Origin: JAHDHW01 sp963793295 | GTDB taxonomy: Bacteria; Bacteroidota; Bacteroidia; Chitinophagales; Saprospiraceae | Length of the DNA stretch: 64,000 nt | NCBI GenBank assembly: GCA_963793295.1 | Contig: CAWBZX010000037.1 | Location: 351,320 to 415,319, forward strand | Direction of reading: 5' to 3' | Shown: one piece after another, positions 50,251-58,899 of the stretch | How the letters are laid out: every line of letters begins with the position of its first letter | Numbering within the stretch: the first letter of the stretch is position 1 | Position numbers and translations under genes: made by a program | The notes under the pieces: generated by a model | What the model saw: the letters and a program-made list of their open reading frames with translations, nothing else | What the model was told of the DNA's origin: nothing | The model's database searches: none

Positions 50251-50796
50251 ATGAATAAATTATTTCTTTTTGCGCTATCATTTGTGATTATGCTTTCCGC
50301 TTGTGAAACCTCGGTTCAAAGTAAAGAGCCAAGCCGCAAAAAAATAGTAGATGAAGACGAACTTATAGGAAGATACTCTACACAGTTAATTGCTGATCCA
50401 AGAATACAGGATGAAATAGATCAAAATATCATTCTGTACTTTCTGATCGATAGTTTATTTGACTTTCAAAGAACTTCAACGGGTATCTATTATGAAATTG
50501 AAACAACCGGCGAAGGAGAACATCCAACTATTGAAAGCATGGTAACTACTCATTATCGTGGCACTTTTTTGGATGGAAGGGAGTTTGATTCGTCATACAG
50601 AAAAGGAACTCCGCTGATGATTTCTTTAGGACAGGTGATTCCAGGTTGGCAGGAAGCATTGCAAATGCTAAAACCGGGCGGCAAAGGAACTTTCATTATT
50701 CCTTCAAGGCTTGCATACGGAACAAAGGGATATCCCGGATTGATCGAACCAAATTCAGTACTGGTTTTCGAAGTAGAATTGATAAATCACAGATAA
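50251..50796 (+). CDS. FKBP-type peptidyl-prolyl isomerase lipoprotein
   Basis: A 181-residue lipoprotein (LSAC, Cys18) with one FKBP domain (about 75-181): MVTTHYRGTFLDGREFDSSYRKGTP, VIPGWQEALQMLKPGGKGTFIIPSRLAYG and a final VLVFEVELI, all typical of active PPIases. The DEIDQNIILYFLIDSLFDFQRTSTGIYYEIETTGEG segment before it is the family's dimerising leader. It is the first of two adjacent FKBP genes; the next one has the same leader twice. Confidence 0.92.
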   Translation: MNKLFLFALSFVIMLSACETSVQSKEPSRKKIVDEDELIGRYSTQLIADPRIQDEIDQNIILYFLIDSLFDFQRTSTGIYYEIETTGEGEHPTIESMVTTHYRGTFLDGREFDSSYRKGTPLMISLGQVIPGWQEALQMLKPGGKGTFIIPSRLAYGTKGYPGLIEPNSVLVFEVELINHR

Positions 50797-50891
50797 TTTT
50801 TTTCGTTCTTTGGCGAATAGTGTAGAATCGGAAATAAGATTTTTTCACTATTTAAAAAAGAACCATTTTTAATCAAATAAAAAACGAAGTA

Positions 50892-51821
50892 ATGAAAAAA
50901 ATGATGTTCCTTTTGATGGGAGTGGCGATAACTTTTAGTGCTTTTTCACAGATCAAAAAAGTGAATCCCAAAAAACTAACAAAGCAACTCGAAGCTCAAA
51001 AAGTAGAATCTCCAAAAACGCAGGCCGAAATCGATAAAAATCTGATCCTTCAATATGCAATTGTTAATCTGTTGAATGTTCAATCAACGCCTTCAGGTTT
51101 ATATTATATGATAGAAAAAGAAGGAGATGGCAAAGCATCTCCAGATATGAACAGTAATATTACTGCTCATTATCATGGAACCTTGTTGGATGGAACTGTT
51201 TTCGATTCTTCTGTTGATCGGGGAAAGCCGTTAACTTTTCAACTGGGAAGGGTCGTAAAAGGATGGCAGGAAGCTATTCCATTATTGACGAAAGGAGGAA
51301 AAGGGAAATTTATAATCCCTTCTGAATTGGCCTACGGATCCCGTGCTGCTGGTTCGATTCCCGCTAATTCGGTTTTAGTATTCGAAATTGAATTGATTGA
51401 TTTTGTCGATAAAGATGCTCAAAAAAAGAAACAGGCTAAAATCGATAATCTACTGATTTTAGATTACCTCAAAAAGAATAACCTTGTAGCTCAATCTACA
51501 GAATCCGGAATCTATTATATCATAGAAAATCCTGGAGAAGGGACCGCTCATCCTAATATTGCTTCAGATATCACAGCTCATTATGAAGGAACGCTATTGG
51601 ATGGAACTGTTTTTGATTCTTCGATTAAACGTGGAGAACCTATGAAATTTAGTCTGGGGCGAGTGATTCCAGGTTGGCAGGAAGCTATTCCTTTATTGAA
51701 AAAAGGAGGAAAAGGAACCTTTATTATTCCTTCCGGATTAGCCTATGGATCACGAGGAGCTGGAGGAGCAATTAAACCAAATACAGTGTTGGTTTTCGAG
51801 GTTGAATTGATTGATTTCTAG
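50892..51821 (+). CDS. Exported protein with two tandem FKBP domains
   Basis: A 309-residue protein with a signal peptide (AFSQ, cut about residue 20) and two nearly identical leader-plus-FKBP units (about 45-175 and 180-309). Each has the leader (AEIDKNLILQYAIVNLLNVQST and AKIDNLLILDYLKKNNLVAQST), an AHYHGTLLDGTVFDSS or AHYEGTLLDGTVFDSS strand, GWQEAIPLL(T/K)KGGKG and a VLVFE(I/V)ELIDF end. It probably arose by duplication from the single-domain neighbour. It is a periplasmic folding catalyst. Confidence 0.93.
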   Translation: MKKMMFLLMGVAITFSAFSQIKKVNPKKLTKQLEAQKVESPKTQAEIDKNLILQYAIVNLLNVQSTPSGLYYMIEKEGDGKASPDMNSNITAHYHGTLLDGTVFDSSVDRGKPLTFQLGRVVKGWQEAIPLLTKGGKGKFIIPSELAYGSRAAGSIPANSVLVFEIELIDFVDKDAQKKKQAKIDNLLILDYLKKNNLVAQSTESGIYYIIENPGEGTAHPNIASDITAHYEGTLLDGTVFDSSIKRGEPMKFSLGRVIPGWQEAIPLLKKGGKGTFIIPSGLAYGSRGAGGAIKPNTVLVFEVELIDF

Positions 51822-51848
51822 TAAAACTAATAGGTTACTTTCAAAAAA

Positions 51849-51881
51849 ATGTCAGTGGAATTTCCACTGACATTTTTTTTA
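51849..51881. terminator. Intrinsic terminator between convergent genes
   Basis: ATGTCAGTGGAA (51849-51860) and TTCCACTGACAT (51862-51873) form a 12-bp stem with a one-base gap, with an A-run before and a T-run after. It serves the FKBP gene (plus) and probably serA (minus). Confidence 0.85.
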
Positions 51882-51902
51882 ATCAAAACTTAACTTAACT
51901 TT

Positions 51903-52871
51903 TCAGTTTTTGCCATTTCCGTTGTAATAAGCAATAATTTTTTCAGCGAGTTCTAATCCTATACTTCTTTGCGCTTCTAAAGTTGAGGCACCAATATGTG
52001 GAGAAAGGGAAACCCTTGGATGCTCCAGCAAAGCTTTTAATGGATTAGGTTCATTTTCAAACACATCTAATCCAGCGCCTGCAACTTTTCCACTATTCAA
52101 AGCATGCAAAAGCGCCTCTTCGTCTACCGTCCCACCTCTTGAAGCATTGATGATTACAACCCCGTTCTTCATTTTTTCAAACTCTTTGGCTCCGATTAAA
52201 GCTTTTCCGCCAAAAGGCACATGAAGCGATATAAAATCTGAATTTGCAAGCATGGTATCCCAGGAAACTGTTGGAACCCTTACCGTGAGATTTATATCTT
52301 TATTGTTATAAAGATCGATGGCAAGATTAGTTTCATTGATCACCAAATCAACAGGCATAACATGCATCCCCAAAGCCAAACCTATACGAGCGGTTTCCTG
52401 TCCGATATTGCCAAAGCCAATAATACCAAGGGTTTTTCCTCTTAGTTGCGTTCCCTTTGAATAAGCTTTTTTTAGGTTTTTAAAATGTGTATTGCCGCTG
52501 GAGGGCATTTCCCTGTTTGATTGATAAAGAAACCGGGAAATAGCAAACATATGTGCAAACACAAGTTCAGCAACAGCAGGAGAAGAAGCTGCCGGAGTAT
52601 TAATTACTTCAATATTTTTGCTCTTGGCATAATCGAAATCAATATTATCCAAACCTACTCCACCACGAGCGATGATTTTCAAATTTGGACATTTGTCGAT
52701 AAGGTCCTTTCTGACATTTGTAGCACTTCGGACAATGATTACATCATATTTCGGTAAAGCCTCATAAAGGTCTTCCTGTGCCACTGTTTGAGTATCTATC
52801 TGAAAATTAGCCTCCTCTAGCAATTTTTGTCCATCAGGATGCATACCGTCATTGACAAGAATTTTTATCAT
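51903..52871 (-). CDS. serA: D-3-phosphoglycerate dehydrogenase-like 2-hydroxyacid dehydrogenase
   Basis: A 322-residue enzyme oxidising 3-phosphoglycerate in the first step of serine synthesis, without the C-terminal ACT domain of longer SerA. The catalytic Arg (INASRGGTVDEEAL), Glu (LDVFENEPNP) and His (LSPHIGAST) are present, with the NAD-binding GIIGFGNIGQETARIG. RSATNVRKDLI and GGVGLDNIDFDYAK are PGDH-specific blocks. The short form is common in Bacteroidota. Confidence 0.9.
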   Translation of the reverse strand: MIKILVNDGMHPDGQKLLEEANFQIDTQTVAQEDLYEALPKYDVIIVRSATNVRKDLIDKCPNLKIIARGGVGLDNIDFDYAKSKNIEVINTPAASSPAVAELVFAHMFAISRFLYQSNREMPSSGNTHFKNLKKAYSKGTQLRGKTLGIIGFGNIGQETARIGLALGMHVMPVDLVINETNLAIDLYNNKDINLTVRVPTVSWDTMLANSDFISLHVPFGGKALIGAKEFEKMKNGVVIINASRGGTVDEEALLHALNSGKVAGAGLDVFENEPNPLKALLEHPRVSLSPHIGASTLEAQRSIGLELAEKIIAYYNGNGKN

Positions 52872-53101
52872 CTAGTTTAATTTTGTTTAAATTAGAACGC
52901 AAAGTAAATGAATTTTTGGTATGAATGCCAAGCAAAATTGTTTAATTCTTTATTAAGAATAAATAGGAACAAAAATAATAAGGAAATACATTCCAGCTAT
53001 TTTGAACCAACAAGTATTTCAATTTCTTGGCAATTAAAGACAATAGCCTACATAGTAAGTGGAAAAAGAGATAGGAATCAATATCAGATAATAACCAGCT
53101 C

Positions 53102-53515
53102 TTATTGACTGATGGCACTTTTTATTTTTTCTAATTGATCTTTTACTTCGTTGAGTTCTTTATCCTTTTCTTGAATTTCTAATTTTAATGCTGCGTTTTC
53201 TTTATACAAAGAATCCACTTTTTGATTTTTAAAAGTCAACTCATCCTGCAATTTTGCTACCTGGCTATTGATTTCGATTTCAGAAGGAGCCTTATTGACC
53301 AAAGCTTGTGATTCATCGGTTTTTTCCTCCTGTGTTTCTACTTTTTTAATTTCCTTCTTTTCGAAATTAAAATTTCCTTTAAACAGGTTTTTTAAATTTT
53401 CGATCCCGTCCTCTCCATTATAAAAAGAAGCCCCTAAAAATGCCAAAGGTGCTAATACGATCATTACCAAAAAGAAACGCGCAAACCCCGTTAATCTAAA
53501 TTTTTTTCTGGTCAT
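53102..53515 (-). CDS. Membrane-anchored coiled-coil protein
   Basis: A 137-residue protein with one N-terminal membrane helix (about 10-28, GFARFFLVMIVLAPLAFLGASFY), a charged spacer (about 40-75) and a C-terminal coiled coil (ELTFKNQKVDSLYKENAALKLEIQEKDKELNEVKDQLEKIKS). I recognise no family. It may tether or dimerise an envelope factor. Standing alone between serA and the beta-oxidation genes gives no functional hint. Confidence 0.75.
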   Translation of the reverse strand: MTRKKFRLTGFARFFLVMIVLAPLAFLGASFYNGEDGIENLKNLFKGNFNFEKKEIKKVETQEEKTDESQALVNKAPSEIEINSQVAKLQDELTFKNQKVDSLYKENAALKLEIQEKDKELNEVKDQLEKIKSAISQ

Positions 53516-53710
53516 TTAATTTAATCTTTTAGATTTTAAAAATTAATTTCTAATATTTATGCCTTTCGTTGTTTTGAATAAAACTATTTTCGAACAACTT
53601 TGCGATTTAAACATCAATTTGTAATTCTTTTGCATTAACCCAAACATTTATCTACTGATTCCGGTAAAATTAAGACTAATAATTATTCTCGTTATCAAGT
53701 GTAGAATTAA

Positions 53711-53718
53711 TATTTTTG
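53711..53718 (+). promoter_or_regulatory. Probable -7 promoter element TATTTTTG of the beta-oxidation genes
   Basis: It matches TAnnTTTG exactly and ends 27 bases before the thiolase start at 53746. No convincing -33 TTG is present. The rest of the 53516-53745 gap is AT-rich without other features. Confidence 0.5.
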
Positions 53719-53745
53719 TCCAGACTAATATTTTGAATAATACAT

Positions 53746-54951
53746 ATGACTGAAGCTTATATTTTTGATGCCGTTCGCACTCCCCGTGGTAAAGGAAAAG
53801 CAGGAGGTGCTCTTTATGAAGTAAAACCAATAGAACTGCTCACAAGTTTATTGAAAGCGCTAGAAAAAAGGAATAATCTCGATACTGCATTGATTGATGA
53901 TGTACTCATTGGTTGTGTAACGCCAATAGATGGACAGGGAGCTGATATTGCAAGAGCGGCCTTGCTCTATGCCGACTGGAATAAAAGTGTTGCTGGTGCT
54001 CAGCTTAACCGGTTTTGTGCTTCCGGCCTGGAGACCGTAAACCTGGCTGCCATGAAGGTCCGATCGGGCTGGGAAGATATGGTCGTTGCCGGAGGTGTAG
54101 AAAGTATGAGCCGTATAAAAATGGAAAGTGACGGAGGTGCTTTATTGTTTGACCCTGAAGTTTCGGGAAAGATTGGTACTGTTCCACAAGGCGTTTCAGC
54201 AGATTTGATTGCAACGATTGAAGGTTTTTCTCGTGAAGATTTGGATGCTTATGCTTTTAGCTCTCAGCAAAAAACGCAGCATGCCTGGGAGAGTGATCAT
54301 TTTAAAAAGTCCATTATTCCGATTTACGATAAAAACGGACTGCTTATTTTAGAAAAAGATGAACATCCAAGACCTAAAACAACCCTCGAAATATTAGCTG
54401 CTCTGAATCCTGCTTTCCTTCGACACGGAGCATATGGATTTGATGCGATGGCACTTAAAAAATATCCATTTGTTGAGCATGTTTTTCATGTTCATACCGC
54501 TGGTAACTCTTCGGGAATAGTAGACGGAGCAGCTCTAGTTTTGATTGGTTCAAAGGAAAAGGGAGCAGAGATGGGATTGAAACCTAGAGCAAAAATAATT
54601 TCCACCGCTGTTGTTGGCTCAGAACCAACAATAATGCTTACCGGTCCAACACCATCCAGTAAAAAAGCACTCGATAAAGCAGGAATGGATGCTAAAGACA
54701 TCGACTTGTGGGAAGTCAATGAAGCATTTGCCGCTGTGGTATTAAAATTTCAAAAAGATTTGAATATCTCAGGGGATATTGTAAATGTCAATGGAGGCGC
54801 AATTGCGATGGGACACCCGCTCGGAGCCACAGGGAGTATGCTGCTGGGGACTTTGCTGGATGAGTTAGAACGAAGGGACAAGTCAACCGGACTGGTCACG
54901 ATGTGCGTAGGAGGAGGTATGGGAATTGCTACTATTATTGAACGAATTTGA
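53746..54951 (+). CDS. Acetyl-CoA acyltransferase (thiolase)
   Basis: A 401-residue thiolase that cleaves 3-ketoacyl-CoA in beta-oxidation. The acyl-accepting Cys91 (NRFCASGLET), the catalytic His of VNGGAIAMGHPLGATG and the final Cys of CVGGGMG are present. Its place right before the FadJ-type gene, with a 48-base gap on the same strand, makes a degradative role more likely than acetoacetyl-CoA synthesis. It is the first gene of a two-gene operon. Confidence 0.95.
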   Translation: MTEAYIFDAVRTPRGKGKAGGALYEVKPIELLTSLLKALEKRNNLDTALIDDVLIGCVTPIDGQGADIARAALLYADWNKSVAGAQLNRFCASGLETVNLAAMKVRSGWEDMVVAGGVESMSRIKMESDGGALLFDPEVSGKIGTVPQGVSADLIATIEGFSREDLDAYAFSSQQKTQHAWESDHFKKSIIPIYDKNGLLILEKDEHPRPKTTLEILAALNPAFLRHGAYGFDAMALKKYPFVEHVFHVHTAGNSSGIVDGAALVLIGSKEKGAEMGLKPRAKIISTAVVGSEPTIMLTGPTPSSKKALDKAGMDAKDIDLWEVNEAFAAVVLKFQKDLNISGDIVNVNGGAIAMGHPLGATGSMLLGTLLDELERRDKSTGLVTMCVGGGMGIATIIERI

Positions 54952-54999
54952 AACTTTAAAGACGGAATTTGTCAATGAATCCACGTTATATAACCCTTT

Positions 55000-57129
55000 A
55001 TGATAAAATATAAAAAAGACAACAACAACATTGTAACACTAACCCTGGATATGGCCAACCGGAAGGTGAATATTATTAATCACGAAATCGGTAAAGCTTT
55101 TTTTCCTGTTTTAGAACATCTTAAAGAAGAGAAAGCAAAAGGTGCGCTTCGTGGAGTTATACTTACTTCTGGAAAAAAGAGTTTTCTGGCAGGTGGCGAT
55201 TTGGATTATATTTTTAAAAATGAAAGCAGAGAAGAAATATTTGATTATTCGCAGACTTTAAAAAAGTTTTTTCGTGAACTTGAAAGCCCAGGAGTACCGG
55301 TAGTTGCGGCAATGAACGGAACTGCTCTGGGAACTGGATTTGAAATGGCAACGGCTTGCCATTATCGCATTGTGATCAACAAACCTAATATCCAGCTTGG
55401 ACATCCGGAAGCTTCATTGGGGATCATGCCCGGGAGTGGCGGCGTTATTCGATTGATGTGGCTTTTGGGAATCGAAAGAGCTTTTCACATAATTGCCAAT
55501 GGGCAAAGTTACAACCCTGAGGAAGCATTCAAAGCCGGTATTGTTGATGAACTTGCCAGCGATGAAGAGGATATGATAGAAAAAGCAAATAACTGGTTGT
55601 TAAGTACTCAGGAGGGAAGACGGCCCTGGGATAAAGAATCAGAAAGTATTCCCGAAGGTACAGCACGGGATTTAGCGGTAGCCAACAAGATTCGTCTTTT
55701 AGGAGCTCAGCTTACCAAAATAACGTATAATAATTATCCTGCTCCGCAGGCCATTCTAAATACACTCTCCGAGGGGTCAAAAGTAGATTTCGATACGGCT
55801 TGTCTTATAGAGAGCCGCTATTTTACAAAACTGTTGTTGAAGAGAGAAGCGAAAAATATGACCAAAGTATTTTGGTACGATTTCAATGCTATTAAAGCAG
55901 GAGATAGCCGCCCCAAAGGTTTTGGAAAGTTTAGGCCTAAAAAAGTTGGAATTGTTGGCGCTGGTTTGATGGGCTCCGGAATTGCTTATTCCTGTATTCA
56001 GCACGGCATGGACGTAGTTTTGAAAGATGTTTCGAAAGCTATTGCTGACCGGGGAAAGGAATATACCGAACAAAAATTGGCCGAATTGGTCAATAACAAA
56101 AAGTTAAGTGAAAAAGAAAAATCAAAACTTTTAAAAAAAATCAAAACAACGGAGCATTCCCAAGATTTCGAAAGTTGTGATTTGGTCATTGAATCGGTTT
56201 TTGAAAACGAGATGGTGAAGGCCAAAGTGACTAAAGAAGCAGAAGCCTTTATGGATGAATACGCTTTTTTGGCAACTAATACTGTTTCGATTCCGATTAC
56301 CAAATTAGCCCAATCTGCGACGCGGCCTGAAAACTATATCGGTCTTCATTTTTTCCCACCTGTTGAAAATGTACCTTTGGTGGAAATCGTAAAAGGAAAG
56401 CAAACCTCTGATGAAACGGTTGCGAGGGCTTTTGATTTCGTAAAGAAAATAAGAAAAATACCAATCATTGTAAAAGATAGCTGGGGGTTTTATGCTTCCA
56501 GAGTGTTAAACACCTATATCCTCGAAGGCTTGATTATGCTAAAGGAAGGTTACGCTCCTGCTTTGATCGAAAACCTGGGATTACAGGCTGGAATGCCCAA
56601 AGGGTCTTTGGCTTTCGCTGACGATCTTTCCTTGAAAATGATCCTGAGTTACGAAAATCAGGCAGCCACTAATTATGGCCCAAAATATATCCAGCATCCG
56701 GCGGTTGATGTTTTGCACAAAATGATTGAAGAAATCGGTAGACAGGGAAAATCTCATAAAGCTGGATTTTATGATTATAAAGCTGGAGAAAACCGCCGCT
56801 TATGGGATGGCCTTAAAGAGTATTTTCCAGCTTCGAAAACAGATTATGATCGAGCAGAAATTATTGAGCGATTTATGTTTGCTCAGGTGATCGAAGCAGT
56901 TTGGTGTTTACAGGAAAAGATCATTCAATCTGTACCGGAAGCGAATCTGGGTAGTGTTTACGGTTGGGGATTTCCGTCTTTCAAAGGAGGTGTTTTACAA
57001 TACATCAATGACTATGGAGTGGCGGCATTCGTAGAAAGATGCAAGTTATTTGAAAAAGCGCACGGTCCGAGATTTAAGGTACCGAAGTTGCTAAAATTAA
57101 AGGCTGAAAGCGGAGAAACTTTTCAATAG
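55000..57129 (+). CDS. fadJ: Enoyl-CoA hydratase / 3-hydroxyacyl-CoA dehydrogenase (FadJ-type fusion)
   Basis: A 709-residue multifunctional beta-oxidation enzyme. The crotonase domain (1-190) has the oxyanion loop (GGDLDYIF), ATACHYRIV and the catalytic Glu in HPEASLGIMPGSGG. The 3-hydroxyacyl-CoA dehydrogenase domain (about 305-600) begins KVGIVGAGLMGSGIAYSC, followed by DLVIESVFENEMVK and GLHFFPPVENVPLVEIV; the C-terminal helical domain ends the protein. It is partner of the thiolase at 53746 and is convergent with the phosphatase gene (14-base gap). Confidence 0.95.
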   Translation: MIKYKKDNNNIVTLTLDMANRKVNIINHEIGKAFFPVLEHLKEEKAKGALRGVILTSGKKSFLAGGDLDYIFKNESREEIFDYSQTLKKFFRELESPGVPVVAAMNGTALGTGFEMATACHYRIVINKPNIQLGHPEASLGIMPGSGGVIRLMWLLGIERAFHIIANGQSYNPEEAFKAGIVDELASDEEDMIEKANNWLLSTQEGRRPWDKESESIPEGTARDLAVANKIRLLGAQLTKITYNNYPAPQAILNTLSEGSKVDFDTACLIESRYFTKLLLKREAKNMTKVFWYDFNAIKAGDSRPKGFGKFRPKKVGIVGAGLMGSGIAYSCIQHGMDVVLKDVSKAIADRGKEYTEQKLAELVNNKKLSEKEKSKLLKKIKTTEHSQDFESCDLVIESVFENEMVKAKVTKEAEAFMDEYAFLATNTVSIPITKLAQSATRPENYIGLHFFPPVENVPLVEIVKGKQTSDETVARAFDFVKKIRKIPIIVKDSWGFYASRVLNTYILEGLIMLKEGYAPALIENLGLQAGMPKGSLAFADDLSLKMILSYENQAATNYGPKYIQHPAVDVLHKMIEEIGRQGKSHKAGFYDYKAGENRRLWDGLKEYFPASKTDYDRAEIIERFMFAQVIEAVWCLQEKIIQSVPEANLGSVYGWGFPSFKGGVLQYINDYGVAAFVERCKLFEKAHGPRFKVPKLLKLKAESGETFQ

Positions 57130-57143
57130 AAAAACTTGATGCT

Positions 57144-58799
57144 TTAAAGCGACTTTAAATAATCGGCGACCGCTTTGTTTTCATGTTTGAGCGCATAATC
57201 AATAGCGGTTCGGCCTTTGACATCTTTTATTTGTGGGTTAGCACCATTTGCGATTAGAAACTTGAGGATTTCTATATTTCCATATCTGGCACAGAAAAAA
57301 AGAGCGCTTTCCTGCTCAATATTCAAAGTATTTACATTTGCTCCGTGTTTAACAAGAATATCAGCGATTTCACTATGCTGCAATTTGATAGCATGCATTA
57401 GCGGGGTCTGCTCATCAAAAACTTGTTCAATATTAGCTCCTTTTTTTAAAAGGAATTCGACGATCTGTGCTTGATTGTTTTTAATGGCATAATGCAGTAA
57501 AGTATATTGTTTACTCGAGTAATATTTGTTGATGTTGTTGCCATTGATTAGAAATTGCTTAACATCTTTAAGGTTGTTTTCTCTGATAGCAGTAAAAACT
57601 TTAAGCACTTCATTTTTGGTCAACATTGGATAAACCGGGCTTCTTAGGCCATATGCATTTACCGCAAAATAATTTGAATTTTCAATGACCAAAGCATTGA
57701 CCGTTCCATTTTCAACAGCCACACAATGTTTTACATCAATAGCAATTACTCTATTGTCGTAAATGCCACATACATTAGGTACGATAGTGTGCCCGACAAC
57801 AATTGACTTAGCGCCGTATAGACTTAGTAGGGATATGACCTCATCGGTTTCCAGATTTCCACTAAAATATCCTCGGTACCACATTGGCCCTTCTATACCG
57901 TAAATGCGTTGGGGCATCCCTCCGCCCTTTTCGATTTTCCAGGCAGGTTTTCCATAATTAGACCTGGCAATATTATTGATTTTATTGAGCGGAAGATGTT
58001 GATTTGCCATTTGAGGACTTAGCCCTCCGTGGGTAAAAAGTGTGTTTCCAATTCGTTCTATTATATTTTTACTTCGAAGCCATTTTCCCAACTCTGTGTT
58101 ATATCCGAAAAGAGAAGCGTATTTTATTCGAAATTCACTAGCTACTTCGAAGTATTTCTTTTTAACATACCTTGTGTCGCCTCTTAAATTCATCTCTTCG
58201 TGATTGCCATTAATAAAATGCACCATTCCGCCTTTTTCAGCAGCTTGCCGTTCCAGATCATAAATTAGCCATAAAACCTCCGTGACATTATTTCCGCGAT
58301 CAAAGAAATCACCGACAAGTACCAGGTGGCCTTCTCCATAAGTCCATTCAAACTTTCTATTTATAATTCCATTACCCTGTAAAGTAGTTGCGAATGAACT
58401 GAAGTCACCTTCAATGTCAGAAATAGCAAATAATCTTTTAGGTGTTGGATAAATGGAAGGAGGAACAGTATAATTGCTGTGTAATTTTACTTTAAAAGAT
58501 GCTTTTGAATCATCATCTACTTTACAATTTAGAATAGGTACTTCCTCTTTTGAAGTGTAAATTTGCTTTTTGGCTATAAGGTCTCCATCTTTTTGTCGTT
58601 CAACACTTCTTACAATGACCATATCTTTTTTATAGAAAACATAAGGTCCGTCAGTTTCAAAATCACTGTCCTCATCAGATTGCGATACATTAAGCATATT
58701 CAAACATGTATTACAACAATTCGCCCCAACAATACCAGGAAGTATCATTGTTGCAGCAACAATTACTAATGTTTTATACCATTTAATTACAAATCTCAT
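57144..58799 (-). CDS. Exported PPP-like metallophosphatase with C-terminal ankyrin repeats
   Basis: A 551-residue exported protein (signal peptide to about residue 26, followed by a CCNTC cluster at 28-32). The phosphatase core is about 120-370: AISDIEGDF (Asp128; the usual His of DxH is Glu130), GDFFDRG (163-169), GNHEEMN (198-204), HGGLS and VVGHT. Four ankyrin repeats follow from about 430 (YTLLHYAIKNNQAQIVEFLLKKGANI, then three more, ending GRTAIDYALKHENKAVADYLKSL). Ankyrin repeats bind proteins, so they may select the phosphatase's target. This fusion is unusual for an exported protein. Confidence 0.85.
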   Translation of the reverse strand: MRFVIKWYKTLVIVAATMILPGIVGANCCNTCLNMLNVSQSDEDSDFETDGPYVFYKKDMVIVRSVERQKDGDLIAKKQIYTSKEEVPILNCKVDDDSKASFKVKLHSNYTVPPSIYPTPKRLFAISDIEGDFSSFATTLQGNGIINRKFEWTYGEGHLVLVGDFFDRGNNVTEVLWLIYDLERQAAEKGGMVHFINGNHEEMNLRGDTRYVKKKYFEVASEFRIKYASLFGYNTELGKWLRSKNIIERIGNTLFTHGGLSPQMANQHLPLNKINNIARSNYGKPAWKIEKGGGMPQRIYGIEGPMWYRGYFSGNLETDEVISLLSLYGAKSIVVGHTIVPNVCGIYDNRVIAIDVKHCVAVENGTVNALVIENSNYFAVNAYGLRSPVYPMLTKNEVLKVFTAIRENNLKDVKQFLINGNNINKYYSSKQYTLLHYAIKNNQAQIVEFLLKKGANIEQVFDEQTPLMHAIKLQHSEIADILVKHGANVNTLNIEQESALFFCARYGNIEILKFLIANGANPQIKDVKGRTAIDYALKHENKAVADYLKSL

Positions 58800-58899
58800 C
58801 TTTTTTCTAAACGCTAAATAATGATTCTAAAGTGTAATAACGTAAAAATAACCAAATTTATCAATGATATTAACTTCAAGTTAACACACATTTTTGAAA

